64,000 bases of DNA from assembly GCF_019457945.1 (NCBI RefSeq), contig NZ_JAHZSU010000001.1, forward strand, positions 639,538 through 703,537. The letters are read 5' to 3'. Made by a program: the position numbers and the translations under genes. How positions within the stretch are numbered: the stretch's first letter is position 1; every line of letters begins with the position of its first letter. The DNA comes from Ornithinimicrobium laminariae (GTDB lineage Bacteria > Actinomycetota > Actinomycetes > Actinomycetales > Dermatophilaceae). The notes under the pieces are model-generated. The model saw nothing but the letters and a program-made list of their open reading frames with translations, did no database searches and was not told where the DNA came from. Shown here one piece after another: positions 16,968 to 25,632 of the stretch.

Positions 16968-17959
16968 GGGGATTCACTGTCCTCTATCCAGCGGGCCACG
17001 TCGGCGGCGTAGTACGTCAGGATGACGTCGGCACCGGCGCGCTTTATAGACTGTAAGGATTCCAGCACAGTGCGCTTGCGGTCTAGCCATCCCAATTGCG
17101 CGGCGGCCTCAATCTGGGCATATTCGCCAGAAACTTGATAGGCCGCGACTGGTACATCGCTGTTGTGAGCCACATCGCTGACCACGTCCAGGTAGGGCCC
17201 GGCCGGCTTGACCATCACCAGGTCGGCGCCTTGCTCGAGGTCGAGTCGCAACTCTCGAGCTGACTCGCGCCGGTTGGCTGGATCTTGCTGGTATGTCGCA
17301 CGGTCGCCCTGCAATGTGGAGCCCACCGCCTCGCGGAAGGGGCCGTAGTAGGCGGAGGCGTACTTGGCCGTGTAGGCCAAAATCACCACGTCGGTGTAGC
17401 CCGCTTCGTCCAGGGCAGCACGGACCACAGCAACCTGGCCGTCCATCATTCCCGAGGGGCCCACGACGTGCGCTCCCGCCTCAGCCTGCGCCACAGCCAT
17501 CTGCGCATACCGTTGCAAAGTCGCATCGTTGTCAACCGTTCCGGTTGCCCTGAGAACTCCACAATGACCGTGGTCCGTGAACTCATCGAGGCAAAGATCA
17601 GCCATCAACACGAGGCTTTCGCCAAACTCTGCGTGCAGATCAGCAAGCGCAAGATTGAGAATGCCGTTTGGGTCCGTGGCTCCCGAGCCAATCGCGTCCC
17701 GATGCGCTGGGACGCCAAAGACCATCAGGCCGCCAAGGCCGAGAGAGAGCGCTTCGCTGGCAGCCTCGAGCAACGAGGCTCGGGTGTGCTGCACGACTCC
17801 TGGCATCGAGGAGATGTCGACGTCCTCTTCGATGCCCTCACGGACAAAGACCGGCAGGATGAGATCAGCCGGATGCAACCGGTTTTCTCGCACGAGTCGC
17901 CGGATCGCAGACGTCGAGCGAAGCCGCCGCGGCCGCTCGCTTGGCAAGACCAGACTCAT
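16964..17959 (-). CDS. hemB: Delta-aminolevulinic acid dehydratase (porphobilinogen synthase)
   Basis: A 331-residue TIM-barrel enzyme that condenses two 5-aminolevulinate molecules to porphobilinogen. The Schiff-base lysines are Lys199 ([16 protein letters not shown]) and Lys251 ([14 protein letters not shown]). The metal segment reads [14 protein letters not shown]: Cys123 and Cys133 are kept but the middle zinc cysteine of the E. coli enzyme is Asp125, so the metal requirement may be mixed (zinc/magnesium). Overlaps the hemD fusion by four bases. The usual length is matched. Confidence 0.96.
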   Translation of the reverse strand: MSLVLPSERPRRLRSTSAIRRLVRENRLHPADLILPVFVREGIEEDVDISSMPGVVQHTRASLLEAASEALSLGLGGLMVFGVPAHRDAIGSGATDPNGILNLALADLHAEFGESLVLMADLCLDEFTDHGHCGVLRATGTVDNDATLQRYAQMAVAQAEAGAHVVGPSGMMDGQVAVVRAALDEAGYTDVVILAYTAKYASAYYGPFREAVGSTLQGDRATYQQDPANRRESARELRLDLEQGADLVMVKPAGPYLDVVSDVAHNSDVPVAAYQVSGEYAQIEAAAQLGWLDRKRTVLESLQSIKRAGADVILTYYAADVARWIEDSESP

Positions 17960-19587
17960 GCACGATCCTGGGTTGCTCGGCGCCCACGCGTCGTGCGTCG
18001 TTGGCTCGGGCGCAACGGACGCTCGCCAGTGGCACTTGCTGCGGCGGCCAACTCCAGTCCATAGCTGGCCAACGCATTCACCAAGGATGCAGACGATGGC
18101 TCTGGAGCGATGACATCAACCCGCAGACCGTGTTCTTCAGCTGTCTTAGCCGTTGCCGGCCCAATGCACGCGACAACCGTTGTGTGGTGCGGTTTGCCAG
18201 CAATACCCACCAGATTGCGCACGGTCGAGGACGAGGTGAAGCAGACCGCATCGAAGTCGCCAGCCTTGATGGCCTCGCGGATGGGCGCCGGGGGCGGCGA
18301 AGCGCGCACCGTGCGGTAGGCCGTCACGTCGTCAACTTCCCAGCCCAGCTCTTGCAGTCCTGCCGTGAGCGTTTCGGTGGCGATATCCGCCCGAGGCAAG
18401 AACACCCGGTTAATCGGGTCTAGCACCTCGTCGTATTCGGGCCACTCTTCGAGCAGACCCTTCGCTGACTGCTCGTCCTCGGGCACCAAGTCGGCGTTCA
18501 GCCCCCAGTCATTCAGGGCCTTTTCGGTCACCCCGCCAACTGCGGCGATCTTCAGTCCAGAGAACGAGCGAGCGTCCAAACCCCACTCGTGGAACTTTTC
18601 TCGCACCGCGCGAACGGCGTTGACGCTGGTGAAGCCGACCCACTCATACCGGCCGGTGACCAAACCACGAATGGCCTTGTCCATCTGCGTCGGCGTGCGC
18701 GGGGGTTCCACACTGATAGTTGGCACGACGGAAGCGGTGGCCCCGTGCGTGGCGATCTGTTCCACCATGGGGGCGGCCTGGTCCTTGGTCCGCGGCACCA
18801 ACACTCGCCAGCCGAACATCGGCTTGGACTCATACCAGGACAATTCGTCGCGCAGGCCGACCTGGGCACCAACCACGAGCACAGAATCTTCGTTGTGGTC
18901 CATCCGCTCCAGGAAAGAGGCAGCCTGACCCAAAGTGGTGACGTCCGTGCGCTGAGTGATCATCGTCCCGTGTTCGGTGAGCGACACCGGCGTCTCCGCG
19001 CTGCGCCCAGCCGTCAACAGACCCTGCACTGCGCGGGCCAGGTCGGTGGCACCGCCCAAGACAACGACGGTGACCTCATCGGCTACCGAGCGGGACCAGT
19101 CCACCTTGCCGGTGGACGCATTGATCATGTGCAGCTCGCCGATGCCCTTGCCGCTCAGCGGCACACCCGCATACGCCGGCACCGACCAAGCGGTGGAAAC
19201 ACCGGGGACGATGTCGAAAGGCACACCGGACTGCGAGCACGCTAGCGCCTCAGCAGAGAGACCGCTGAAGGCGCTGGGGTCGCCATCCATCAGCCGAACG
19301 ACCAGGCAGGAGTTGGGGTGCTTCGAGACCGTCTTGAGCAACAACTTGGCGCGCGAGTTCGCGTTCATCAATTTGCCGGTGCCTGTTGCCGCGCCGTCAA
19401 CAAAGGTCGCCTCGGCCTTGGTAAAAGGCTCGATCTGCTCAGCGTGGTGATACGAGTCGAGGATGACCACGTCTGCGGCAGCCAAGTACTCGCGAGCACG
19501 CACGGTCAGCAGACCTGGGTCACCCGGCCCGGCGCCAACAAAGGCGACCCGGGTCGAAGTGTTGTGGGAAGTGATCTGGGTGCTCAA
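17956..19587 (-). CDS. hemD: Fused uroporphyrinogen-III methyltransferase / uroporphyrinogen-III synthase
   Basis: A 543-residue two-domain protein. Residues about 12-255 form a SAM-dependent CobA/CysG-type methylase ([52 protein letters not shown], then EHGTMITQR). Residues about 262-520 form uroporphyrinogen-III synthase ([49 protein letters not shown], and [15 protein letters not shown]). The fusion links siroheme/cobalamin branch methylation with the common ring-closing step and is usual in actinobacteria. The basic C-terminal tail is not conserved. It overlaps hemC and hemB by four bases each. The gene is often annotated cobA/hemD. Confidence 0.93.
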   Translation of the reverse strand: MSTQITSHNTSTRVAFVGAGPGDPGLLTVRAREYLAAADVVILDSYHHAEQIEPFTKAEATFVDGAATGTGKLMNANSRAKLLLKTVSKHPNSCLVVRLMDGDPSAFSGLSAEALACSQSGVPFDIVPGVSTAWSVPAYAGVPLSGKGIGELHMINASTGKVDWSRSVADEVTVVVLGGATDLARAVQGLLTAGRSAETPVSLTEHGTMITQRTDVTTLGQAASFLERMDHNEDSVLVVGAQVGLRDELSWYESKPMFGWRVLVPRTKDQAAPMVEQIATHGATASVVPTISVEPPRTPTQMDKAIRGLVTGRYEWVGFTSVNAVRAVREKFHEWGLDARSFSGLKIAAVGGVTEKALNDWGLNADLVPEDEQSAKGLLEEWPEYDEVLDPINRVFLPRADIATETLTAGLQELGWEVDDVTAYRTVRASPPPAPIREAIKAGDFDAVCFTSSSTVRNLVGIAGKPHHTTVVACIGPATAKTAEEHGLRVDVIAPEPSSASLVNALASYGLELAAAASATGERPLRPSQRRTTRGRRATQDRA

Positions 19588-20582
19588 GAGTCACGCTCCG
19601 TTGCTGTTGTCCGATCGCCCGCTAGGTCAACCGGAGTTGGAAGTTGCTTCAACAAAGAATCAGCAAGTTGCTTTCCCAACTCGCTGGGCTCAAGCCCGGT
19701 CATTGCCTCGCGCAAGGCAACGCCGTCGTGGGCCAGGAAAGCCTCAAGGTGGAGACCGTGCTCGCCCTGCTGCGCCAGGGCTCCAATCGGTGCCGTGCAA
19801 CCGGCCTCTAGTCGCGAAAGGAGCGCACGCTCGGCAGTGACCGCTTGGTACGTCGCCTCATCGTTGAGGGGCGCGCACGCAGCGACTACCTCGGCATCGT
19901 CACTGCGACATTCGACAGCCAGCGCACCTTGCCCGGGGGCCGGAAGCATCTCGGTGAACTCCAAGGTCTGGGTCGCTTCACTCATCCGACCCAGTCGGTT
20001 CAATCCGGCTGCGGCCAGGATGGTCGCATCGATTTCACCGGAATGCACTTTGGCAATTCGTGTCCCGACATTGCCGCGGATGTCAACAAGGACAACTCGC
20101 GGTGCCAGTTGCTGCAATTGAGCCGCCCGCCGTGGCGACCCAGTGCCGACCAGCGCACCCGGCGGCAGATCCGCCAACTGCGCTCCACGAGTGATGACGA
20201 CGTCGCGGGGGTCCTCTCGGACCGGCACCGCAGCCACCGTCAGTCCGTCCTCGGGAGCAGTGGGCAGATCCTTCAAAGAGTGCACCGCAATATCGATGTG
20301 GTCATCCCGCAATGCTGTGCGCAGCGCACTCGCAAAGACTCCAGAGCCACCGATCTGGGTCAGCGGGGCGCTGTTGACGTCGCCCTCAGTGCGGACTTCA
20401 ACCAACTCAACGTCATGCCCCAGCGCCCTGAGTGCGTCCGCCACGTGTCCGGCTTGGGTCGTCGCTAGGGTGCTGCCACGAGTGCCCAGCCGCAGGATGC
20501 GAGTCTGGCGGTGCTCCGCTCCGGGTGCGCACTCTTGCTCCGCCGCGGTGAACGGCGGGGTATGCCGAAGGTTGGGGCTCAT
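19584..20582 (-). CDS. hemC: Hydroxymethylbilane synthase (porphobilinogen deaminase)
   Basis: A 332-residue enzyme that polymerises four porphobilinogens to hydroxymethylbilane. The dipyrromethane cofactor attaches to Cys262 in LEAGCTAPIGALA. Other signatures: LRLGTRGSTLATTQAGHV, AVHSLKDLPTAPEDGL, LVGTGSPRRAAQL and DIRGNVGTRIAKV. The N-terminus has about 28 extra residues before the conserved RILRLGTRGS, but the ATG at 20582 overlaps the hemA stop by four bases and is therefore the likely start. Confidence 0.96.
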   Translation of the reverse strand: MSPNLRHTPPFTAAEQECAPGAEHRQTRILRLGTRGSTLATTQAGHVADALRALGHDVELVEVRTEGDVNSAPLTQIGGSGVFASALRTALRDDHIDIAVHSLKDLPTAPEDGLTVAAVPVREDPRDVVITRGAQLADLPPGALVGTGSPRRAAQLQQLAPRVVLVDIRGNVGTRIAKVHSGEIDATILAAAGLNRLGRMSEATQTLEFTEMLPAPGQGALAVECRSDDAEVVAACAPLNDEATYQAVTAERALLSRLEAGCTAPIGALAQQGEHGLHLEAFLAHDGVALREAMTGLEPSELGKQLADSLLKQLPTPVDLAGDRTTATERDS

Positions 20583-21889
20583 GCGTCATCACCTGGTCCG
20601 ATTAACGGCGGCGTAGAAACAGCCGCCACGTCGTGGGGGTCTAGATCAAAGAGGTCGCGCAGGGCGTGGGCGTAGTCACCGACGCTGTCGGTCGCTTCTA
20701 GCTCTTTCACGCGCACTGTTGGGGTGTGCAGCAACTTGTCGACGACCCGTTGCATACCCATCCGCACTTCGTCGAACTCGTCTGCACTCAGGTGCGGCAT
20801 TCGTGATTCGATCCGGCCCAACTCTTGGGCAACGACGGCCTCAGCCCTAGCCCGCAGAGCAACGACCGTAGGGCCCACGCGACGAGCGCGACGATGCGTC
20901 AGATACACCGCAACCTCGCTGGTGACCAGATCGCGGACCTGCTCGACGGCATCAGACTTATCGTCCTGCTGAGCGACGACCTGCAGGTCAGCAAGCCCCC
21001 AAACGGAAACGCCGGGCAGCGCAGCCACTTCGGGCGCCACATCGCGCGGCATGGCTAGATCCAGCACCGCTGTCCCGTGGTTGCCTCGCCCACGAGCCGC
21101 CGACATCACCTCGCCGGTCAACACATGGCCGAGGGATCCGGTGCAGGTAATGACCAGGTCGGCCTCTGCCAGCACCGTCTCGAGCTCGTCCCAGGTGTGC
21201 GCCAAGCCGCCGTTGGCTGCCGCTAGCCGTTCACCACGCTCGGCAGTCCGATTGACAATGTGCAAGGAGCCAGCCTGCGCCCGCGAAACCGTCGCGGCGG
21301 CCAATCCGGACATCGCGCCCGCCCCGATCACGACAACATTAGCGCTGTCCATCGCGGGCATCATCTGTTGAGCCTGCTCAAGCCCCAGCGCGACGAGGGA
21401 GCGAGCCACCATGTCGATATCGGTTTCTGCGTGCGCCCGCTTGCCCACGCGAAGTGCCTGCTGGACCAGACGGTTCAGGGCTGGACCAACTTGGCCATTT
21501 CGCTGACCGGCGGCTAGCGACTCGCGCAGTTGCCCGAGAATCTGGCTCTCCCCCACGGCCATTGAGTCAAGGCCACAAGCCAGCGAAAAGAGGTGGCAGA
21601 CCGCACGATCGTCGTAGTGGACGTAGAGGTGATTGGTCAGTTCATCGAGATCGACGCCAGTGGTTACGGCCAGCGCAGCACCAGCATCCCGCAGTGCGCC
21701 GTGGAAGGTCTCGACCTCCATCACCATCTCTACCCGGTTGCAGGTGGCCACCACGAGGGATTCGGTGATGGCACCACTCTGCATCAGGCGTGCCGATAGG
21801 TCGGCGGCCGCCAGCGGGCCCAGTGCCATGCTTTCAAGCAGCGCGATAGGGGCGCTGTGATGCGAAACTCCGACAGTTAGGACGGTCAT
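20579..21889 (-). CDS. hemA: Glutamyl-tRNA reductase
   Basis: A 436-residue enzyme that reduces glutamyl-tRNA to glutamate-1-semialdehyde, the first and rate-limiting step of C5 heme synthesis. The catalytic Cys50 is in LVVATCNRVEMVMEV, preceded by the usual LTVGVSHHSAPIALLE. The NADPH domain starts at NVVVIGAGAMSGLAAATVSRA and the dimerisation helix spans about 320-415. Overlaps rex by four bases and hemC by four. In Streptomyces rex-hemACD is controlled by Rex; the operator upstream suggests the same here. Confidence 0.97.
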   Translation of the reverse strand: MTVLTVGVSHHSAPIALLESMALGPLAAADLSARLMQSGAITESLVVATCNRVEMVMEVETFHGALRDAGAALAVTTGVDLDELTNHLYVHYDDRAVCHLFSLACGLDSMAVGESQILGQLRESLAAGQRNGQVGPALNRLVQQALRVGKRAHAETDIDMVARSLVALGLEQAQQMMPAMDSANVVVIGAGAMSGLAAATVSRAQAGSLHIVNRTAERGERLAAANGGLAHTWDELETVLAEADLVITCTGSLGHVLTGEVMSAARGRGNHGTAVLDLAMPRDVAPEVAALPGVSVWGLADLQVVAQQDDKSDAVEQVRDLVTSEVAVYLTHRRARRVGPTVVALRARAEAVVAQELGRIESRMPHLSADEFDEVRMGMQRVVDKLLHTPTVRVKELEATDSVGDYAHALRDLFDLDPHDVAAVSTPPLIGPGDDA

Positions 21890-22599
21890 CCGACTCCTTC
21901 CCTCCCCTTGGCCATATCGCGCCGCTGGGCGTGAAAAGCCAAAATCTGCAACTCGGTCGACAAATCAACGCGGCGAACGTCCACGTTGTCTGGGACCCGC
22001 AAGGCAATGGCAGCAAAATTGAGGATGCTCTGCACCCCGTGCTCGACGAGCCGATCAGCAATCTGCTGAGCCTGGTCGGCTGGCGTGGTGATGACGCCAA
22101 TTGCTAGCCGCTCATTGGCCGCTAAAGAATCAGCAAGCCGGCACACCGGAAGACCCTGGACGACATCCCCAACGATGCTTGGATCGTCATCGGCGAGGGC
22201 AACAATGCGAAAGCCACGCTGGCCAAAGCCGCCGTAGGCAGCCAGCGCGCGACCCATATTGCCCATCCCGACGATGATGACTGGCCAATCTTGGGTCAGC
22301 CCCAATTCGGCAGTGATCTCATCAATCAACTGAGACACGTCGTATCCCACCCCACGCACGCCATACGTGCCCAGATAGGAAAGGTCTTTGCGCAGTTGGG
22401 CCGAACGGACGCCGGTCACGCTGGCCAATTCATCAGAGGCAACCCGACGGCTGCCTGCCTCGCTCAACTCAGTCAGAGCCTGAAGGTATGCCGGGAGCCG
22501 GCCCACAGTGGCCCCAGGCACGACGCGCTTGTTGGACTGAGGCAACAATCGGCACCGATCCCTTCGCGAACTGGCCAGCAGATGCAGGCCTCGAGGCAA
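21886..22599 (-). CDS. rex: Redox-sensing transcriptional repressor Rex
   Basis: A repressor that senses the NADH/NAD+ ratio: NADH binding releases it from DNA. The N-terminal winged helix contains GRLPAYLQALTEL, SDELASVTGV-like ASDELASVTGVRSAQLRK and DLSYLGTYGVRGVGYDV; the Rossmann domain has WPVIIVGMGNMGRALA and ends with DVRRVDLSTELQILAFHAQRR, all diagnostic. No ATG exists near the conserved start. TTG 22599 (GGAGG nine bases upstream) would give 237 residues, TTG 22548 220 and GTG 22521 211; the choice is uncertain. The open frame reaches 22653 but would then contain the Rex operator. It leads the heme/cytochrome run. Confidence 0.93.
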   Translation of the reverse strand: MPRGLHLLASSRRDRCRLLPQSNKRVVPGATVGRLPAYLQALTELSEAGSRRVASDELASVTGVRSAQLRKDLSYLGTYGVRGVGYDVSQLIDEITAELGLTQDWPVIIVGMGNMGRALAAYGGFGQRGFRIVALADDDPSIVGDVVQGLPVCRLADSLAANERLAIGVITTPADQAQQIADRLVEHGVQSILNFAAIALRVPDNVDVRRVDLSTELQILAFHAQRRDMAKGREGVG

Positions 22600-22613
22600 A
22601 CTCCGTAACCTCC

Positions 22614-22641
22614 AGAGTAGACCTTGTGAAGAAAAGCACAA
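22614..22641 (-). promoter_or_regulatory. rex promoter with overlapping Rex operator (22624-22641)
   Basis: TTGTG, eight bases, CACAA at 22624-22641 matches exactly the conserved ends of the Rex operator (TTGTGAA-n4-TTCACAA). On the reverse strand TTGTGC (-35) and TACTCT (-10, 22614-22619) are separated by 16 bases, so the operator covers the -35 box and spacer. A bound Rex would block polymerase. The spacing and consensus are seen directly; control by Rex is inferred from the family. Confidence 0.75.
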
Positions 22642-22649
22642 AGTCGAAA

Positions 22650-23000
22650 TCACCGTGTGGTTAAAGCTTCAACCAATCTTGGGACGTCGAGCTGGTAGTA
22701 GTCGAACTGCTGCCCGTCGAGGAAAATCACGGGAATCCACTCCCCATACCTACTGAGCAGTTCCGGATGGTCATCGATGCTGGCTTCAACGAAGGGCTCC
22801 GCAGTTTGGGCCGTGACCCGCTCCAGGCCTCTGCGCACTCGATCGCACAAATGACAGCCAGGCCGAGCGAGCATCGAAACACGGATCGGCTTGCCAGAAT
22901 CAGCGATCAAATCGTTCTGCGGGAAAGCCTGTTGCGCATCGTGTGGACGCACAAACGACGCCGGACCCTGTGAAGGGCGGCGCCGTACGTGTCTGAACAT
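22650..23000 (-). CDS. Glutaredoxin-like (DUF836) protein
   Basis: A small thiol protein of the glutaredoxin-like family. The core begins at VSMLARPGCHLCDRVRRGLE with a CxxC pair (Cys49 and Cys52 if the ATG at 23000 is used), then VEASIDDHPELLSRYGEWIPVIFLDG with the cis-proline, and a terminal helix PRLVEALTT. The first 38 residues have no counterpart in usual members, so translation may really begin at TTG 22910 (LIADSGKPIRVSML). It lies between the bS22 gene (23 bp upstream) and rex; thiol redox function matches the neighbourhood. Confidence 0.82.
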   Translation of the reverse strand: MFRHVRRRPSQGPASFVRPHDAQQAFPQNDLIADSGKPIRVSMLARPGCHLCDRVRRGLERVTAQTAEPFVEASIDDHPELLSRYGEWIPVIFLDGQQFDYYQLDVPRLVEALTTR

Positions 23001-23023
23001 CGGTCCCTAGTGTTAGAGCCGAG

Positions 23024-23122
23024 TTACTTCTTGTTGCGACGCTGGTGACGCGTCTTGCGCAGCAATTTGCGGTGCTTCTTCTTTGCCATCCGCTTGCGGC
23101 GCTTCTTGATCACAGAACCCAT
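23024..23122 (-). CDS. 30S ribosomal protein bS22 (AURKAIP1/COX24-like)
   Basis: A 32-residue, extremely basic peptide starting MGSVIKKRRKRMAKKKHR and ending RHQRRNKK, matching the small actinobacterial ribosomal protein known as bS22 near the decoding centre and related to the C-terminal domain of AURKAIP1/COX24. An open frame continues upstream to 23206, but conservation begins at this MGSVIKKRR methionine (23122). Lies between an excisionase-like gene and the glutaredoxin-like gene, a conserved actinobacterial neighbourhood. Confidence 0.9.
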   Translation of the reverse strand: MGSVIKKRRKRMAKKKHRKLLRKTRHQRRNKK

Positions 23123-23297
23123 GTGTGAACCGTGGCTTTCGTCTCGAGGTGCATCGCGCGACGGCGACACTTGGTGCTGGTCAACCCGCGCAGGCACGAC
23201 ACACAATGTCCGTGCCCTAGCGGGATAAGTCGGCTCACCTTACCTGTCCGGCTGGCGCTGCCTCAAATGCAGCGTTAGCGCGGCGGCGAGGCTTCAC

Positions 23298-23498
23298 TCA
23301 GGCAGTGCCGTGATACGACTCGTTGAGGTAGTCGTCAACAGCTTGGCGAGGGACACGAAACGAGCGACCCACACGCACGGCAGGCAACTCATTGTTGTGC
23401 ACCAAGCGGTACACCGTCATCTTGGAGACGCGCATCAAAGCGGCCACTTCGGCCACTGTCATGAAGTTCATCTCTGCCACTTGGCGGTCCTCAGCCAT
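23298..23498 (-). CDS. Excisionase/MerR-type helix-turn-helix protein
   Basis: A 66-residue DNA-binding protein with the pattern FMTVAEVAALMRVSKMTVYR followed by LVHNNELPAVRVGRSFRVPR, the one-domain winged helix of the excisionase (helix-turn-helix 17) family, and a short C-terminal helix QAVDDYLNES. Start taken at ATG 23498 (MAEDRQVAEMNF); an upstream frame to 23657 looks non-coding. Not linked to any phage integrase; it belongs to a chromosomal group usually found beside the bS22 gene. Target unknown. Confidence 0.85.
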   Translation of the reverse strand: MAEDRQVAEMNFMTVAEVAALMRVSKMTVYRLVHNNELPAVRVGRSFRVPRQAVDDYLNESYHGTA

Positions 23499-23677
23499 GG
23501 ACGGTTCCCGTCTTGTTGTTCTGGGCCACTGTTGTGGCACCACGAATTCAGCAATTCCTGCTTGCCCCGTAACCATAGAGGCAAACGTGGCTATTGGGAA
23601 AGCCCACTCTTCATCTTGTCCACCTTGACACGCGGGCACCAGACAAATGTGCGGCAAATCACAGAAATGTCATTTGG

Positions 23678-24865
23678 CTAGTCGAAAAACGGATCTAGCC
23701 CCCACCCCGGAAAAACTGCCTTGCGAGTGGCCATCACGGCGGAATCCACGCCGTCTTCGGGGTTATACCCCTGTGCCCAGTCGCCAAAGTCAATGGTGAC
23801 CCCACCCAGGTCACCCATGAGAGCGGGGGGCTCGACCGAGAGCGTTTCGCGCACATGGCGCTGCCATTCCGGCGGCGTGGGCGTTTGCAGATCAATGGGC
23901 TGATGAGCGGCGATGGCGACGGTGTGCGTCCAGGCCCTCGGCACGACCTGCACGACCTCATAACCTCCGCCGCCAAGCGCGACCCACTTTCCGCCGGTGT
24001 GCTCGTGAGCCAGCGCATCGACCCACTCATAGGCCTGCTTCATGCCATCAATCGAGAGCGAGAGGGTGGCGAGCGGGTCTGCATAGTGCGAATCGCAGCC
24101 ATGTTGGCTCACGATGATTTCGGGCTCAAAGGCCGCCACCATCGCTGGGACCACCGCCTGGAAAGCGCGCAACCAGCCAGCATCGCCAGTATGCGACGGC
24201 AAGGCGACGTTGACCGCGGTATCGGGCGCCTTGCGGCCACCCGTGTCCCCAGGGAAGCCGCTGCCGGGATAGAGCGCCGCACCTGTTTCGTGCAACGACA
24301 TCGTCATCACCCGGGGGTCGTTCCAAAAGATCGATTCAACGCCATCGCCATGATGGACATCGAGATCCAAATAGAGGACACGCTTGGCGCCCTGGTCCAG
24401 CAACCACTGAATCCCGACGGCAATGTCGTTGTAGACACAGAAGCCGCCCGATCGGTCGGCCATGGCGTGGTGCAGTCCACCCGCAAAGTTCACGGCGTGC
24501 TGGGTAGCCCCAGTCCACACTGAGCGCACCGCTGCGAGAGTGCCACCCACCTGCAGCGAGCTAGCTTCATGCATACCGGCGAAAGCGGGTGTTTCTTCGT
24601 CGCCGATGCCATTGCGCGCCCGGCCGCCGTAAGGGTCAGCGGAGAATCGCTGCACGGTGTCAATCAACGCTCGGGTATGCACCGAGCTGAGGTGTTCGTC
24701 CGTGACCGGATCCGGCGGACTGACTGAGACCCCCTCGGCCCCAAAAAGTCCCAACTCTTTGCAGAGCGACGCAGTGAGGTCTAATCGAAGTGGATGCATT
24801 GGGTGCCCAGGGCCAAAGTCGTAGGCCGTGAAACCCTGGTCCCAGACGACTTTGGTGTGGATCAT
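23678..24865 (-). CDS. Acetoin utilization protein AcuC-like deacetylase
   Basis: A 395-residue arginase/deacetylase-fold enzyme of the class I histone deacetylase family, similar to AcuC, which deacetylates and activates acetyl-CoA synthetase in Bacillus. The zinc site is visible: VLYLDLDVHHGDGVESIFW (Asp, His), GGLHHAMADRSGGFCVYND with the active-site His-His pair, and IVSQHGCDSHYADPLATL with the second aspartate. The C-terminal ALGGGGYEVVQVVPRAW holds the family glycine-rich loop with its tyrosine. It appears to be read from a leaderless promoter. No acs gene is adjacent. Confidence 0.92.
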   Translation of the reverse strand: MIHTKVVWDQGFTAYDFGPGHPMHPLRLDLTASLCKELGLFGAEGVSVSPPDPVTDEHLSSVHTRALIDTVQRFSADPYGGRARNGIGDEETPAFAGMHEASSLQVGGTLAAVRSVWTGATQHAVNFAGGLHHAMADRSGGFCVYNDIAVGIQWLLDQGAKRVLYLDLDVHHGDGVESIFWNDPRVMTMSLHETGAALYPGSGFPGDTGGRKAPDTAVNVALPSHTGDAGWLRAFQAVVPAMVAAFEPEIIVSQHGCDSHYADPLATLSLSIDGMKQAYEWVDALAHEHTGGKWVALGGGGYEVVQVVPRAWTHTVAIAAHQPIDLQTPTPPEWQRHVRETLSVEPPALMGDLGGVTIDFGDWAQGYNPEDGVDSAVMATRKAVFPGWGLDPFFD

Positions 24866-24872
24866 GGCACCT

Positions 24873-24878
24873 ACGCTA
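24873..24878 (-). promoter_or_regulatory. Leaderless -10 box of the acuC-like gene
   Basis: TAGCGT on the reverse strand lies 7 bases before the ATG at 24865, the spacing at which transcription would begin at or next to the start codon; no ribosome site is present. Confidence 0.5.
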
Positions 24879-24926
24879 GCGAATAGAAATCGGCAAGAGA
24901 CACATCGGCGCTACCAGGAGGCATCA

Positions 24927-25595
24927 ATGAGCAGGCATAGGCTGTTTGACGAAGACATTTTGGTCATTGGCTTAGGCCGGTTTGGCGCGGCCGCCGCCCT
25001 GGAGATGGACCGTCTTGGCTACCGAGTCCACGCGGCAGAGAGCAACGGGGAGGTCGCCGAGCGCTACTCACGCAAACTGGTGCGCGTGCAGGTTTTGGAC
25101 TCCACCGACCCCGAAGAGTTGCGCAAAGCCAAGCCACAGGACTTCCGGGTCGCCGTGGTCGGAATCGGCACCAACATTGAGGGATCGCTACTAACCGCTG
25201 GCAACCTCGTCGACGCTGGCGTGCCGGCTATCTGGGCCAAGGCCGTCAGCGTGGAGCACGCCCGGCTGCTGGAGCGCATCGGCGTGCACCACGTCGTTTT
25301 CCCCGAGGCTGAAGCCGGAGGCCGGGTAGCCCACCTGGTAAACGACAAGATGGAGGGATACATCGAGTTTGAGGATGGCTATGCCATCGTCAAGATGCGC
25401 CCGCCGCAGGAGATGATCGGCTTCACCCTGGGTGAGACCGACATTCGCAAGAAGTACGGCGTCACTGTTGTTGGCGTCAAAGCCCCCGGCGAAGACTTCA
25501 CCCACGCTGTCCCCGAGACCAAGGTTGGCCAGCACCACATCATGATCGTGTCTGGCCCCAGCAAACACATTGAACAGTTGGCTGGCCGCCCCTAG
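24927..25595 (+). CDS. Potassium channel regulatory subunit TrkA/KtrA (RCK protein)
   Basis: A 222-residue gating subunit. Residues 10-135 are an NAD/nucleotide-binding RCK domain (ILVIGLGRFGAAAALEMDRLG, with AVVGIGTNIEGSLLTAGNL), and residues 140-218 a TrkA-C domain (IVKMRPPQEMIGFTLGETDI ... KYGVTVVGVKA), which in KtrA binds c-di-AMP in several Gram-positives. A perfect AGGAGG sits five bases before the ATG. The membrane subunit (trkH/ktrB) is not adjacent, so the partner is encoded elsewhere. disA, the c-di-AMP synthase gene, lies 6 kb downstream. Confidence 0.92.
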   Translation: MSRHRLFDEDILVIGLGRFGAAAALEMDRLGYRVHAAESNGEVAERYSRKLVRVQVLDSTDPEELRKAKPQDFRVAVVGIGTNIEGSLLTAGNLVDAGVPAIWAKAVSVEHARLLERIGVHHVVFPEAEAGGRVAHLVNDKMEGYIEFEDGYAIVKMRPPQEMIGFTLGETDIRKKYGVTVVGVKAPGEDFTHAVPETKVGQHHIMIVSGPSKHIEQLAGRP

Positions 25596-25598
25596 GCG

Positions 25599-25632
25599 AC
25601 CAGCCCTCCCCCGCTAGCCCCTAAAGGCTGGT
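25599..25632. terminator. Possible bidirectional terminator
   Basis: ACCAGCC (25599-25605) and GGCTGGT (25626-25632) form a 7-bp stem with a 20-base loop between the convergent trkA and acetyltransferase genes. No T-run follows, so the call is weak. Confidence 0.35.
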
